A stretch of DNA of 64,000 bases from Bacteroides ovatus (GTDB taxonomy: Bacteria > Bacteroidota > Bacteroidia > Bacteroidales > Bacteroidaceae): contig NZ_CP012938.1 in NCBI RefSeq assembly GCF_001314995.1, positions 3,162,001 to 3,226,000 of the forward strand. The letters are read 5' to 3'. Under the pieces are notes generated by a model, which saw nothing but the letters and a program-made list of their open reading frames with translations, had not been told where the DNA came from and made no database searches. The first letter of the stretch is position 1. Every line of letters begins with the position of its first letter. Of this stretch, positions 56,667-64,000 are shown one piece after another. The position numbers and the translations under genes are program-made.

Positions 56667-58241
56667 TTACAAATCCACTCCCTGGCTCCAGGTAGTCCAT
56701 GGATTTACCGTAATTTCTACAGAGAGATATGCTTCTTTGTCATCATCGTCCTCACCCGGGTCTTTCGGGTCAGTAGGATTTGTGGTGTCAGGAAGCCAGG
56801 GAGTACCCGGTTGCTTCACGCTGTTGATAGTCAGTGTGTACCAGTTGTTGCGTACGACACCGTATTTGCCATGCGCCATCGTTGCGGTGATAGCGTCGTC
56901 ATGATGGATGAGGATGTTATAGTAGCATACGCCTTTTTGGAAGTATTCCACACCTACGGTTTCACCGGCTGCCGCATCGGGTTTGGAGTATTCGCCACCG
57001 CTCTTAAGGTCGTCCAGTTCAGTGATAGTAATAGAGGCGAAATCAGCACCGACAGCCTTGCCTTGTGCAGTGGCGGCTTTGGCTATACGTGCATAGAACT
57101 GGTCACAAAGAGTGATTACCTGTGTTTGTGCCGCATCGGCTGTACCAGCTGCCTTTGCAGCGTTATATACTACCTGCAAATCAGCCAATGTCTTGTAAGT
57201 GACACCCAAAAGGCGGAACCAGCTTTCGCCCACAGTAAATGAGCCAGGAGTGTAAACCGCACTTGCTACGGCAGACGTAGTCTGTGCCTGGGTTTGCGCG
57301 TCGGCAGCCATTGTGTTCTCAAGACAGTATTTGCTGTCTGCCATAGCCGAGAAGTCAGCAGGCAAAGTACCGTCGTCAGCTACTTTCAGGTAGTTGAACT
57401 GCGACACATCGAATCCTGCAAGTTCGTAGTTCGGGTCTATTCTGTAATCCGCACCTGTAGAACCTCCGGCAGGCATTACGATTTCAGAATACGGGAACAT
57501 GCTCTTGTTGGTGATATTCAATGCCCAGTCACCGAATGTACAGGTCACTCCGGCGGGAACCTTGAGGCCGTCCGGATTTGTTCCTAAAGAAACTTTAGCA
57601 ACGACACGGTCTACATAAATCATTGAACGGTCAGCTTGGGCTTCGGATATCGCGGTAGCAACGTCAGGGATAGTCGTTCCGTCAACCACCTTCACATTGG
57701 CTGTCACCAATGCCCCGTTAGTCGGGTTCGCATTGTCGCCGGCATTAATCATCATAAAGTTGTTCTTTGACGTTCCAGTCACTTCGTCAAGTGTCTGCTC
57801 CACAGCACCGTTGATGGCAGACCAGGAAGCGGAAGCCACACAGGCTGTCTTGAACTTGTCGCTCGGATTGACTACTGCCAGCACTTTGGCGGTAGCGGAA
57901 GGTACTTTGAATGCCTTTCCATCATATCCTGCCTTATTGGCACCGCCTACATTAAGGATATAGTCGGTTGTAGCCAATGTCTTTGTTTCCAGACAAACGT
58001 CCGACGCGTCAAACAACGCGAGAAGCACTTCCTTTACGTTCTGCTCGTCCGCTGTCCCATGATGTTCTCCCAGAGCACGTGTTCCTGTACTTTTAGGCAT
58101 TGCCACAGACACGGACATATAAGCCTCCCTACCGTCTACCGGCAACTGGTTTTGTCCGCCGGTTGCCATCTCTTCATCATTACTACATGCTGCCATCGCC
58201 AGTCCGACAAACAGCGTTAAAAAAGATTTGTCCAATTTCAT
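56667..58241 (-). CDS. Mfa1-type major fimbrial subunit
   Basis: 524 residues. Lipoprotein signal LFVGLAMAACSNDEE. The N-terminal propeptide strand ends near RALGEHHG, a possible protease site before donor-strand exchange. Fimbrillin features: AYMSVSVAMPKS, VLLALFDASDVCLETKTL, IYVDRVVAKVSLG, and a C-terminal strand (KEAYLSVEITVNPWTTWSQGVDL). High Ala/Thr/Asp content with few Cys. It follows the DUF3868 gene by 87 bp and precedes the attenuator. Confidence 0.87.
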   Translation of the reverse strand: MKLDKSFLTLFVGLAMAACSNDEEMATGGQNQLPVDGREAYMSVSVAMPKSTGTRALGEHHGTADEQNVKEVLLALFDASDVCLETKTLATTDYILNVGGANKAGYDGKAFKVPSATAKVLAVVNPSDKFKTACVASASWSAINGAVEQTLDEVTGTSKNNFMMINAGDNANPTNGALVTANVKVVDGTTIPDVATAISEAQADRSMIYVDRVVAKVSLGTNPDGLKVPAGVTCTFGDWALNITNKSMFPYSEIVMPAGGSTGADYRIDPNYELAGFDVSQFNYLKVADDGTLPADFSAMADSKYCLENTMAADAQTQAQTTSAVASAVYTPGSFTVGESWFRLLGVTYKTLADLQVVYNAAKAAGTADAAQTQVITLCDQFYARIAKAATAQGKAVGADFASITITELDDLKSGGEYSKPDAAAGETVGVEYFQKGVCYYNILIHHDDAITATMAHGKYGVVRNNWYTLTINSVKQPGTPWLPDTTNPTDPKDPGEDDDDKEAYLSVEITVNPWTTWSQGVDL

Positions 58242-58328
58242 TGTTTTAAAATTTAATTAATACTAAAATGTTAATTACTAAGTTTATGTTTCAGATTGTA
58301 TGTTTCAGATTATATTATCCAAATTGTA

Positions 58329-59645
58329 TTATTCAGCCTTTATCTCTTCCAGACGTTTCAGGTACACCCGCATAGCGTCGTAATCTCCCGTTTCCCAAGC
58401 CACGATAGCGGCGTTGTTGTTAGCTATCCTGTCACCCGGAAAGCGGGCGGCAATCATCCGGATAATCCTGTTGTATTCGTCCGAACCTTTGCCGTAGCTG
58501 ACTGCGACCTGATACATTTCGTTATGGTTCATCTTGTCGGGGCGCGTCTTGATGATTTCCCGTCCCTGCTCCACGGAGAACGGGACCACCGTATAGCTGA
58601 CTGTATATTCCACCAGGCGCAGCTTCGGATATACCTCCTGTAGTAAGGCATTATAGATTTTTCCACCGTCGATAGCCTTTATCTTCGCGTCGCGCGCGTC
58701 CGGTTCGGGAGTCTGCCCGATAATGTCGAGCACTTTCTGCATATAGGAAGGACGGTATTCGCGCAGCCATGCAGCCAGCCCTTCCCAGTTCTCCGGCACC
58801 GAACGGCAGTCTATCATGCTGTCGTCCAGCTGATAGGCATGTTTCAGGTTTTGTTCCAACGCTTTCGCGCGTTGTTCGGAAAGGCGCGCGTTGGCGGCAT
58901 AACTGCCTTCCGGTGACGAGTAGCCCACTATCTCAATCCGGGCAATGCGATAATTATTGTCTTCACGGATGGAATCAATGGACGAATAGATTTTAGCCAG
59001 CTCGACAGGGTTGTTCATATAATCGGCAAGCAATGCCGACTGGTTCACCTTAAAATTAAGATATGCGCTGCGGGTGAAGGAACGGCGTTTCTCCTCTGCC
59101 TGTGCCAACATTATTTGCAGATTCGGGCGTTCCACCTCCTCTTTGAATAGAGGAAGTTCGGCAACGGGGGCATTACCCAGCGCTTCCCCGCAACCTGCGC
59201 ATCCCTGCAGTTCACGGAATATCTCGACACGTGCCCCGGACATCCACTCCTGTGCCGGGACTGTTTCGTTATATTCCAGCAGCATATCCCGTTTCCTGTT
59301 AAAACGAATCATTTCCTGTCCCTCTCCCCCAGCCGGTGCTTTGCCATGCTCCTTGCCGTACAGACGTTCTTTCCGCTTGTTCATGCGATAACGGTTTCTG
59401 CCTGCAATGCAGACTGAAGGCAGGGCGAGCGTATCGCTTTCCGACCGGCTGATTATCAAGGGAGTGATTACCATCTGCCGGCGCGAGGGAAGACGCAGCG
59501 TGCTGCAATCCATACTGAATGACACTTCCACTTTGTCGTCGCTTATTTTCCGGGCAACGGTCTGTCCGATATTTATCTCCTGGGCATGGGCGGAAAATGC
59601 GCCCAGCACTCCCAAGGCCACGTATATACAGATTCTTTTCATCAT
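58329..59645 (-). CDS. DUF3868-domain protein with OmpA-like C-terminal region (fimbrial assembly)
   Basis: 438 residues. The signal peptide is MMKRICIYVALGVLGAFSAHA. The N-terminal DUF3868 domain begins INIGQTVARKISDDKVEVSF. The middle has YLNFKVNQSALLADYMNNP and RIEIVGYSSPEGSYAANARLSEQRAKALEQ (OmpA-like motif); the C terminus has tetratricopeptide-like helices (NNNAAIVAWETGDYDAMRVYLKRLEE). In Bacteroides such genes precede Mfa-type fimbriae. Its function is likely periplasmic assembly or anchoring. Confidence 0.87.
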   Translation of the reverse strand: MMKRICIYVALGVLGAFSAHAQEINIGQTVARKISDDKVEVSFSMDCSTLRLPSRRQMVITPLIISRSESDTLALPSVCIAGRNRYRMNKRKERLYGKEHGKAPAGGEGQEMIRFNRKRDMLLEYNETVPAQEWMSGARVEIFRELQGCAGCGEALGNAPVAELPLFKEEVERPNLQIMLAQAEEKRRSFTRSAYLNFKVNQSALLADYMNNPVELAKIYSSIDSIREDNNYRIARIEIVGYSSPEGSYAANARLSEQRAKALEQNLKHAYQLDDSMIDCRSVPENWEGLAAWLREYRPSYMQKVLDIIGQTPEPDARDAKIKAIDGGKIYNALLQEVYPKLRLVEYTVSYTVVPFSVEQGREIIKTRPDKMNHNEMYQVAVSYGKGSDEYNRIIRMIAARFPGDRIANNNAAIVAWETGDYDAMRVYLKRLEEIKAE

Positions 59646-59649
59646 TTGC

Positions 59650-60219
59650 CTATTTTATTATGTATATGATACTCACGGCAGCCTTTGTCGGGCCGAAGTA
59701 GTTTTTCTTCTCACTTTTCTGAACGGTGCCGCATGTGGCACAGGGATATTTGGAGTGGTCCAGCCGCGCATAGCCGACTCCAAGCACAGCCTCCAGACTC
59801 CAGCGGCTGCCGAGCAGCCACTGGTAACCGTAGGATATTCCGCCGCCCCACAAATGTCCCTGATAGCGGTGGCGCTCCATGTTATCACTCAAAAATGACA
59901 TTCCGCCCACATTGTATTTGGCGTAATGTCCGTGCAGACCCAGAAAATGACCGTTGAATTTCTCACATAGCCAGTAGCGAAGTTCCGGCTGCACGCCCCA
60001 GTGGCGCAGGCGCGTTTCATCATCAAACTTCCAGGGGTTATAATTTCCGGATAAGTCGAGAGACCATTTCTTGCCCAGGCCTATTTCCAGCCCCAGGTTC
60101 ATTGTAGTAGTAGCGTCATAAAGCAAATTGGTCTTTACCGCAACCTTTTGGGCGTAAGAGTTGGCCGTATTGCAAAGGAGTACTCCCAAGACACCGATTA
60201 AACATAGATATTTCTTCAT
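59650..60219 (-). CDS. DUF3575-domain outer-membrane-type protein
   Basis: 189 residues with signal peptide (MKKYLCLIGVLGVLLCNTANSYA). The DUF3575 pattern VAVKTNLLYDATTTMNLGLEIGLGKKWSLDLSGNYNPW is at residues 26-63 and WGVQPELRYWLCEKFNGHFLG follows; beta-barrel-like strands throughout. It is the first gene of the fimbrial operon (stop 4 bp before the DUF3868 start). Its upstream region is only 35 bp long before the left inverted repeat (60255), so promoters must lie inside or beyond the putative invertible segment. Confidence 0.87.
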   Translation of the reverse strand: MKKYLCLIGVLGVLLCNTANSYAQKVAVKTNLLYDATTTMNLGLEIGLGKKWSLDLSGNYNPWKFDDETRLRHWGVQPELRYWLCEKFNGHFLGLHGHYAKYNVGGMSFLSDNMERHRYQGHLWGGGISYGYQWLLGSRWSLEAVLGVGYARLDHSKYPCATCGTVQKSEKKNYFGPTKAAVSIIYIIK

Positions 60220-60254
60220 GTCATCTTATTATTTATTGTTGCTTTTCTTGCATC

Positions 60255-60274
60255 TCTATTCCGTAATAGAGATT
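60255..60274 (+). repeat. Left inverted repeat of a putative invertible segment
   Basis: TCTATTCCGTAATAGAGATT, identical to the reverse complement of 61496-61515. The site itself is a palindrome with a 4-bp spacer, ATCTCTATT-CCGT-AATAGAGAT (60252-60273), the usual form of a recombinase core site. It lies between the AraC gene and the fimbrial operon. Confidence 0.7.
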
Positions 60275-60486
60275 TCAAAAAGAATACAGACAATAAAAAC
60301 TTAATTATCAATGATTTGCATTACATAAAACAACCATACAACGTTTCAGTATCATGAAATAATGAATCATGGCAGACAAAACGGAAAATAATATTTTGAT
60401 ATATAATTCATTAAAAACATGGATACTGAAACAATTGTGAAACAAACGGATAACTAACAGGCCAAACAATAAAAACAGTTATTGCC
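60275..60486. promoter_or_regulatory. AraC upstream region inside the invertible segment
   Basis: AT-rich, without a coding frame. Neither a clear + strand promoter for the AraC gene nor a clear - strand promoter for the fimbrial operon matches the consensus exactly; the closest are ATATTTTG near 60391-60398 (+) and CAAAAAGA at 60276-60283 (- strand TCTTTTTG). Confidence 0.4.
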
Positions 60487-61401
60487 ATGGAATCAAAACT
60501 TATGAAAAGCGAACTGCTGTACATCGAAGAACACCTGTCATGCCAAAACTACATGACAACGATTGAAACCGGATTCAAGTATCTGGAGTTCGACAAAAAC
60601 ACTGAATTTGAGGAAGACAATACAAGCAAGAATTATCTTCTGTTCTTCCTGAAGGGCGGTTTCACCATTACTTGCAACCAGTTCCACAACAGGCCGTTCC
60701 ATGCCGGAGAGATGGTACTCATCCCCCGTTCTTCCCGGCTGAAGGGAACCGGAGAAAACGGTTCAAGCCTGCTCTCCATGTTTTTCGACATGCCCGAAAA
60801 CAGTTGTGACAAGCTCATATTGCAGTCTTTATCAGGTATATGCGACCACATTGAATATGACTTCGCACCCACTGGGATACACTACCCGCTGACACCGTTC
60901 CTCGAAGTGCTGACCCACTGCATCAGGAACGGGATGAATTGCGCCCACCTGCACACCCTGATGCAGCGGGAGTTTTTCTTTCTCCTGCGCGGATTTTATG
61001 AAAAGCGGGAGATTGCAGCCCTGCTTCATCCCATCATCGGGAAAGAAATGGACTTCAAGGATTTTGTCATGCGCAACCATACCAGAGTGGATAACATAGA
61101 ACAGCTCATCTCACTGTCGAACCTGGGAAGAAGCCGCTTCTTTTCCAAATTCAACGAGGTGTTCGGGATGACTGCCAAACAATGGATGCTGAAACAAAAG
61201 AACCGGAGGATACTCGAAAAAATGACCGAACCGGGAGTATGTATAAAAGACGCCGTTGAAGAATTGGGATTTGACTCGCAGAGCAACTTCAACCGTCACT
61301 GCAAACTGTATTTCGGATGCACCGCCAAACAGTTGGTGGAACGCTGCCAGAGCGGAAACTACCCTGTTTATGAAGATAACCATACCACGTGTACAAAATG
61401 A
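60487..61401 (+). CDS. AraC-family transcriptional regulator
   Basis: 304 residues. An N-terminal cupin-like sensor domain (FLKGGFTITCNQFHNRPFHAGEMVLIPRSSRLKG) and C-terminal double HTH: RSRFFSKFNEVFGMTAKQWMLKQKNRRILEKM and DAVEELGFDSQSNFNRHCKLYFGCTAKQLVERC. There are no membrane segments. It lies divergently from the fimbrial operon and between two inverted repeats, so its orientation may switch. Likely activates the fimbrial operon or itself. Confidence 0.9.
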   Translation: MESKLMKSELLYIEEHLSCQNYMTTIETGFKYLEFDKNTEFEEDNTSKNYLLFFLKGGFTITCNQFHNRPFHAGEMVLIPRSSRLKGTGENGSSLLSMFFDMPENSCDKLILQSLSGICDHIEYDFAPTGIHYPLTPFLEVLTHCIRNGMNCAHLHTLMQREFFFLLRGFYEKREIAALLHPIIGKEMDFKDFVMRNHTRVDNIEQLISLSNLGRSRFFSKFNEVFGMTAKQWMLKQKNRRILEKMTEPGVCIKDAVEELGFDSQSNFNRHCKLYFGCTAKQLVERCQSGNYPVYEDNHTTCTK

Positions 61402-61447
61402 ATAAAAATATGTACTTTATGATAACTCCTATTATAAATAAATAAGC

Positions 61448-61455
61448 TTACTTTG
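61448..61455 (+). promoter_or_regulatory. Promoter-like -7 element inside the invertible segment
   Basis: TTACTTTG differs from TAnnTTTG at one position. It points right, toward the recombinase's 3' end. After inversion it would lie at about 60315-60322 pointing at the fimbrial operon. Confidence 0.35.
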
Positions 61456-61495
61456 CAGCGTGAAACAGTTCAAAACAACAAGGAGATTTTAATAT

Positions 61496-61515
61496 AATCT
61501 CTATTACGGAATAGA
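61496..61515 (-). repeat. Right inverted repeat of the putative invertible segment
   Basis: AATCTCTATTACGGAATAGA is the exact reverse complement of 60255-60274. The inner palindrome is ATCTCTATT-ACGG-AATAGATT. The spacer is the reverse complement of the left spacer, as required for inversion rather than deletion. Confidence 0.7.
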
Positions 61516-61526
61516 TTACAATGCTG

Positions 61527-61534
61527 CAAAGATA
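61527..61534 (-). promoter_or_regulatory. Fixed -7 element outside the right repeat, reading into the segment
   Basis: TATCTTTG on the - strand (CAAAGATA on +) is an exact -7 match. Transcription would start next to the repeat and run left. In the present orientation that is antisense to the AraC gene; in the inverted orientation it would be sense and could continue into the fimbrial operon. The -33 element is weak (TTAG at 19 nt). Confidence 0.5.
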
Positions 61535-61588
61535 AACAAAAATACAATATCTGCTAATTTTCAACGGATTATATTACAAATTATCATT

Positions 61589-62809
61589 TCACCTGGACAA
61601 GTTTGTGACTATGCTGTTCACCTGGTTGAGCATGGACACATCGAAATCTTTCAAATAGACACGTGTCATTTCTTCCGAAGTGTGCCCCAGTCCGGCACTA
61701 ATCACAGAAATCGGAGCTCCATAGTCACGGGCAAGGGTAGCCCAGGTATGGCGGGCGGTGTACGTCGTCAACGGAACTTTTATATCAGCCGCAACAGCGA
61801 TTTTCTTCAGATGGCGGTTGATACGCCCTAACGCCAGGCGGTATTGTTTGTATCCCGAAGCGTATTCACCGCTGATTATCGGAAAAAGATATTCATTCCC
61901 CGTCTTGTATTTATCCATCAGGCCCTGCATCTGCGGAGTCACCGCTATGCGAATCAGCTGCTTCGACTTATGACGGGAATAGGCCAGCACACCATTGCAA
62001 ATATCGGCCTTCCTCAAAAGGACAATATCGACAAAAGCCATTCCCTGCGCATAAAAGCTGAACAGGTACAAGTCGCGGGCAAACTCCAGTTCAGGTTCGT
62101 TCTCCAGATTCAAGTCCGCCAGATTCTGCATATCCGTGCGCGACAAAGCACGTTTCACAGTCTTCGCCGGGCGGGTCTGCGCCTTCGCAAACGGATATTC
62201 GCCGCGGGGATGATAGCCGTCCGCTACCGCCTGGTTATACAGGGAACGCAAGTTACGCAGGTAATAACTTACCGTATTGCCGGAAGCGCCGTTACTATAC
62301 AGGAAATCCCCGTATCTCCCGACGAACGCCGAATCGACCTCCGACATCCGCACATCGGGGCGGCTTATAAATTTTGCCAACGACGAGCGGGTGCTCTTGT
62401 AGGCCGCAGCCATCCCCACCTTCTTCAGTTCCCGTTTACGCTCAATCTGCGCATTGATATACCGCAATAAATAAAACTGCGGTTCCCGTGTTCCAAAAGC
62501 ATTTTGAGCCAGAATATCCTCCACCGTAAATTCTTCCCTTGTCCGCTCAAGCTGCCTTATCCGCGTATCAATCCGATTCCGCAGCTTCCGCAGCCCGCGG
62601 TTCATTTTCACGACCTCCGTAGCCGTAAAAGCAGAACCTGCGCCATTCTTAATCTTCCCTTCCGACACGTCAAACACCTCCTCTTTCACCCGGTAGCCTG
62701 TATACAGTAACTTTTTTCTCCGATTGTGTATCACCTGGAATACTAAAGGGTAACTGCCATTATTCAATATCCTGCTCTTGTTCAGCATAAGTTTCACTGA
62801 TGTCATCAT
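61589..62809 (-). CDS. Tyrosine-type site-specific recombinase
   Basis: 406 residues from ATG 62809 (MMTSVKLMLNKSRILNNG); the longer reading to 62920 is not favoured. N-terminal SAM-like arm-binding and core domains (YKSTRSSLAKFISRPDVRMSEV). The catalytic set includes Arg in YAQGMAFVDIVLLRKADI, YTARHTWATLA, LGHTSEEMTRVYLK with the nucleophile Tyr in VYLK. Length and pattern fit Bacteroidetes integrases/invertases that flip promoters or shufflons. Its 3' end lies 73 bp from the right inverted repeat, so it is the natural candidate for acting on it. Confidence 0.92.
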   Translation of the reverse strand: MMTSVKLMLNKSRILNNGSYPLVFQVIHNRRKKLLYTGYRVKEEVFDVSEGKIKNGAGSAFTATEVVKMNRGLRKLRNRIDTRIRQLERTREEFTVEDILAQNAFGTREPQFYLLRYINAQIERKRELKKVGMAAAYKSTRSSLAKFISRPDVRMSEVDSAFVGRYGDFLYSNGASGNTVSYYLRNLRSLYNQAVADGYHPRGEYPFAKAQTRPAKTVKRALSRTDMQNLADLNLENEPELEFARDLYLFSFYAQGMAFVDIVLLRKADICNGVLAYSRHKSKQLIRIAVTPQMQGLMDKYKTGNEYLFPIISGEYASGYKQYRLALGRINRHLKKIAVAADIKVPLTTYTARHTWATLARDYGAPISVISAGLGHTSEEMTRVYLKDFDVSMLNQVNSIVTNLSR

Positions 62810-63076
62810 ATCTTGCTTTTTTTGTTTGAGACGTAAAAGTACGAAGTTCACCTTATTTATCAGAACTATTTTTCCGCCTGTTACGCAAGAAACAAGAAAT
62901 GGGATAAAAAGTTTTTCCACTTTAAGAATAGTTATCTGATAAATATAGTTAAAATATACGCTTTTGCAATCAGTATATTTTTATTACATAATTCCAATAT
63001 ACATACGCATAAATTAGAGATGTATACTATTTATGATATTTCATTACATAATATAAAGATTACCGCTATTATTCCT

Positions 63077-63108
63077 TTTGAAAAATCAGAATATTAGACA
63101 TAGCTTTG
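63077..63108 (+). promoter_or_regulatory. Consensus promoter with a structured leader
   Basis: TTTG (63077-63080), 20 nt, TAGCTTTG (63101-63108). It is followed by 250 nt of leader containing inverted repeats before the ORF at 63373. The interval 62810-63076 has no gene; it holds the recombinase upstream region. Confidence 0.65.
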
Positions 63109-63131
63109 CACTATGGATTTTAGGGAGCCGC

Positions 63132-63196
63132 CCGTTCCTTTAAAAGGAAGAGGTCATTCCTCGGTGTGCAACGGGTCGTTCCTTTTAAAGGAACGG
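63132..63196. repeat. Inverted repeat in the leader (arms 63132-63149 and 63179-63196)
   Basis: CCGTTCCTTTAAAAGGAA pairs with TTCCTTTTAAAGGAACGG over 18 bp. Each arm is also partly self-complementary (TTCCTTTAAAAGGAA). A third, related motif (GTTGGTTTTAAAGGAA) follows at 63200. Could be an RNA switch, operator pair or recombination site. Confidence 0.5.
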
Positions 63197-63274
63197 CCCG
63201 TTGGTTTTAAAGGAAAAACCGGCATTTGTAACCATTTGAATTTCAACTTCTTACTGAATTAGAATTCCGTCCCC

Positions 63275-63380
63275 GTAACCCATGGGATTTTTTCCAACAA
63301 ACACGACGGAATCTGCCGCACGAAGCGGCAATCAGTATACAACAAATTTCAACAATTCAAAATTCAAATCCCATGGTTAC
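63275..63380. repeat. Second inverted repeat, overlapping the start of the next gene
   Basis: GTAACCCATGGGATTT (63275-63290) and AAATCCCATGGTTAC (63366-63380) are near-perfect inverse copies (one extra C), enclosing about 75 bp with a small TGCCGC-ACGAA-GCGGCA hairpin (63313-63329). The right arm contains the ATG at 63373. Confidence 0.5.
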
Positions 63381-63858
63381 AGTCACGTTTGCCATCAAGC
63401 CATATCTGGCGAGGTATATGTATGTCCGGTACGGACAAAGTTTAGAACTTCAATCGCACAACAATCCAACTTCAAGGCTCCCCATCCCCATCCACCTCTC
63501 CCACCTCACTCCCATTTATCATTTCTTGCATCAATTATCCGTTCCTCATCCGCAAGGCGTTTCTTGGAAAGAGACAGGAAATATCACTTTTGTTCTTCCT
63601 AGCCCAAGGCAGGGCAAGAACCCGGAAATCTACAATTACTTCGGGCAAGACAGTATTTTTATTATCGAAAAGGAAATTGAGGTGGAAATGAAAGCAGAGC
63701 TTTATTCATTCCTGTTGGAGAATAAGTTCAAAAATGGGGTGATGTATATAAAGTCAATGCATGAGTTTGTGGTAAAGTATGATATGGCAGAGTCGGTGGA
63801 AGAGGAAAGTTTGATGAGAGGGTTTCAGAGGTGGAGAAAGAAAATGAAAGAAGAATAA
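63373..63858 (+). CDS. Hypothetical protein of unknown function
   Basis: 161 residues, starting MVTVTFAIKPYLARYMYVRYG and ending EESLMRGFQRWRKKMKEE. The N-terminal half has beta-strand character; the C-terminal half is helical and charged (YSFLLENKFKNGVMYIKSMHEFVVKYDMAES). Not recognised, possibly a small DNA-binding protein given the basic C terminus. The start codon lies in an inverted repeat. The remaining sequence to 64000 shows no gene. Confidence 0.65.
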   Translation: MVTVTFAIKPYLARYMYVRYGQSLELQSHNNPTSRLPIPIHLSHLTPIYHFLHQLSVPHPQGVSWKETGNITFVLPSPRQGKNPEIYNYFGQDSIFIIEKEIEVEMKAELYSFLLENKFKNGVMYIKSMHEFVVKYDMAESVEEESLMRGFQRWRKKMKEE

Positions 63859-64000
63859 ATATTACTTACCATATATAATAAGCCACATCATACCCCCAAA
63901 CACTAATCACGGAACTGTCCAGCTAGAACCGACTGAACAGTTGACAAAAGCACATGATATAAAGCAATACTACATTAAACAAGTAATGTCTATTTTCATA

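Noticed and set aside
60255..61515. Simple transposon (insertion sequence) with terminal inverted repeats
   Set aside because: The enclosed gene is an AraC regulator, not a transposase, and no target duplication is seen; the self-palindromic core with reversed spacers fits site-specific inversion better.

Overview
The window looks like a chromosomal segment of a gut Bacteroides. Supporting this are glycan-degradation lipoproteins and enzymes in long co-directional runs, promoters of the Bacteroidetes type (TTTG, about 20 nt, TAnnTTTG), weak Shine-Dalgarno sequences, Mfa/FimA-type fimbriae, OmpA and HU proteins, and PRTRC/DUF3945 mobile-element genes. The species cannot be fixed from sequence alone.

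Layout. (1) 1-18460 is the enzyme part of a polysaccharide utilisation locus. On the + strand are a DUF1080 tail, an ApbE-like protein and a Tat-exported Gfo/Idh/MocA oxidoreductase. On the - strand is a run of side-chain glycosidases: a five-bladed beta-propeller enzyme, GH2, GH43, GH31 with a PA14 insert, GH95, a GH2/PDZ fusion remnant, GH29 and GH43-CBM6. The set (beta-galactosidase, arabinofuranosidase, alpha-xylosidase, fucosidases) fits trimming of a fucosylated and/or arabinosylated xyloglucan-like glycan. No SusC/SusD pair or sensor lies in the window. At least four of these genes carry frameshifts, three of them in homopolymer runs. (2) 18461-20115 is AT-rich and gene-free. (3) 20116-30286 is a block with markedly higher GC: DUF3945/DUF4099 proteins, topoisomerase III, PRTRC proteins E, C, F, B and ThiF, two short genes in the same operon, and three small HTH proteins. 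PRTRC C, B and ThiF have the look of a ubiquitin-like protein, an E2-like protein and an E1-like enzyme. (4) 30287-39004 is core genome: a possible short RNA, a cold-shock-domain protein, a DEAD-box helicase, an FMN oxidoreductase, an RRM protein, ung, a LuxR regulator, a nucleotidyltransferase and a HelD-like helicase. (5) 39106-47825 holds an AAA/PD-(D/E)XK protein, an amidase/membrane/HU-like cassette, an AbiE toxin-antitoxin pair, an aquaporin, a membrane protein, OmpA and HU. (6) 47857-60219 is a seven-gene fimbrial operon (DUF3575, DUF3868, Mfa1-like, Mfa2-like, three large DUF4906-like lipoproteins).

(7) Upstream of the fimbrial operon, an AraC-family regulator gene (60487-61401) sits between two identical 20-bp inverted repeats (60255-60274 and 61496-61515). 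A tyrosine recombinase gene follows immediately. This has the architecture of a 1.26-kb invertible segment controlling fimbriae, with a fixed consensus promoter just outside the right repeat pointing into it. With the ubiquitin-like PRTRC cassette it is the most interesting part of the window. (8) The last kilobase has a consensus promoter, a strongly structured leader and an unrecognised 161-residue protein.
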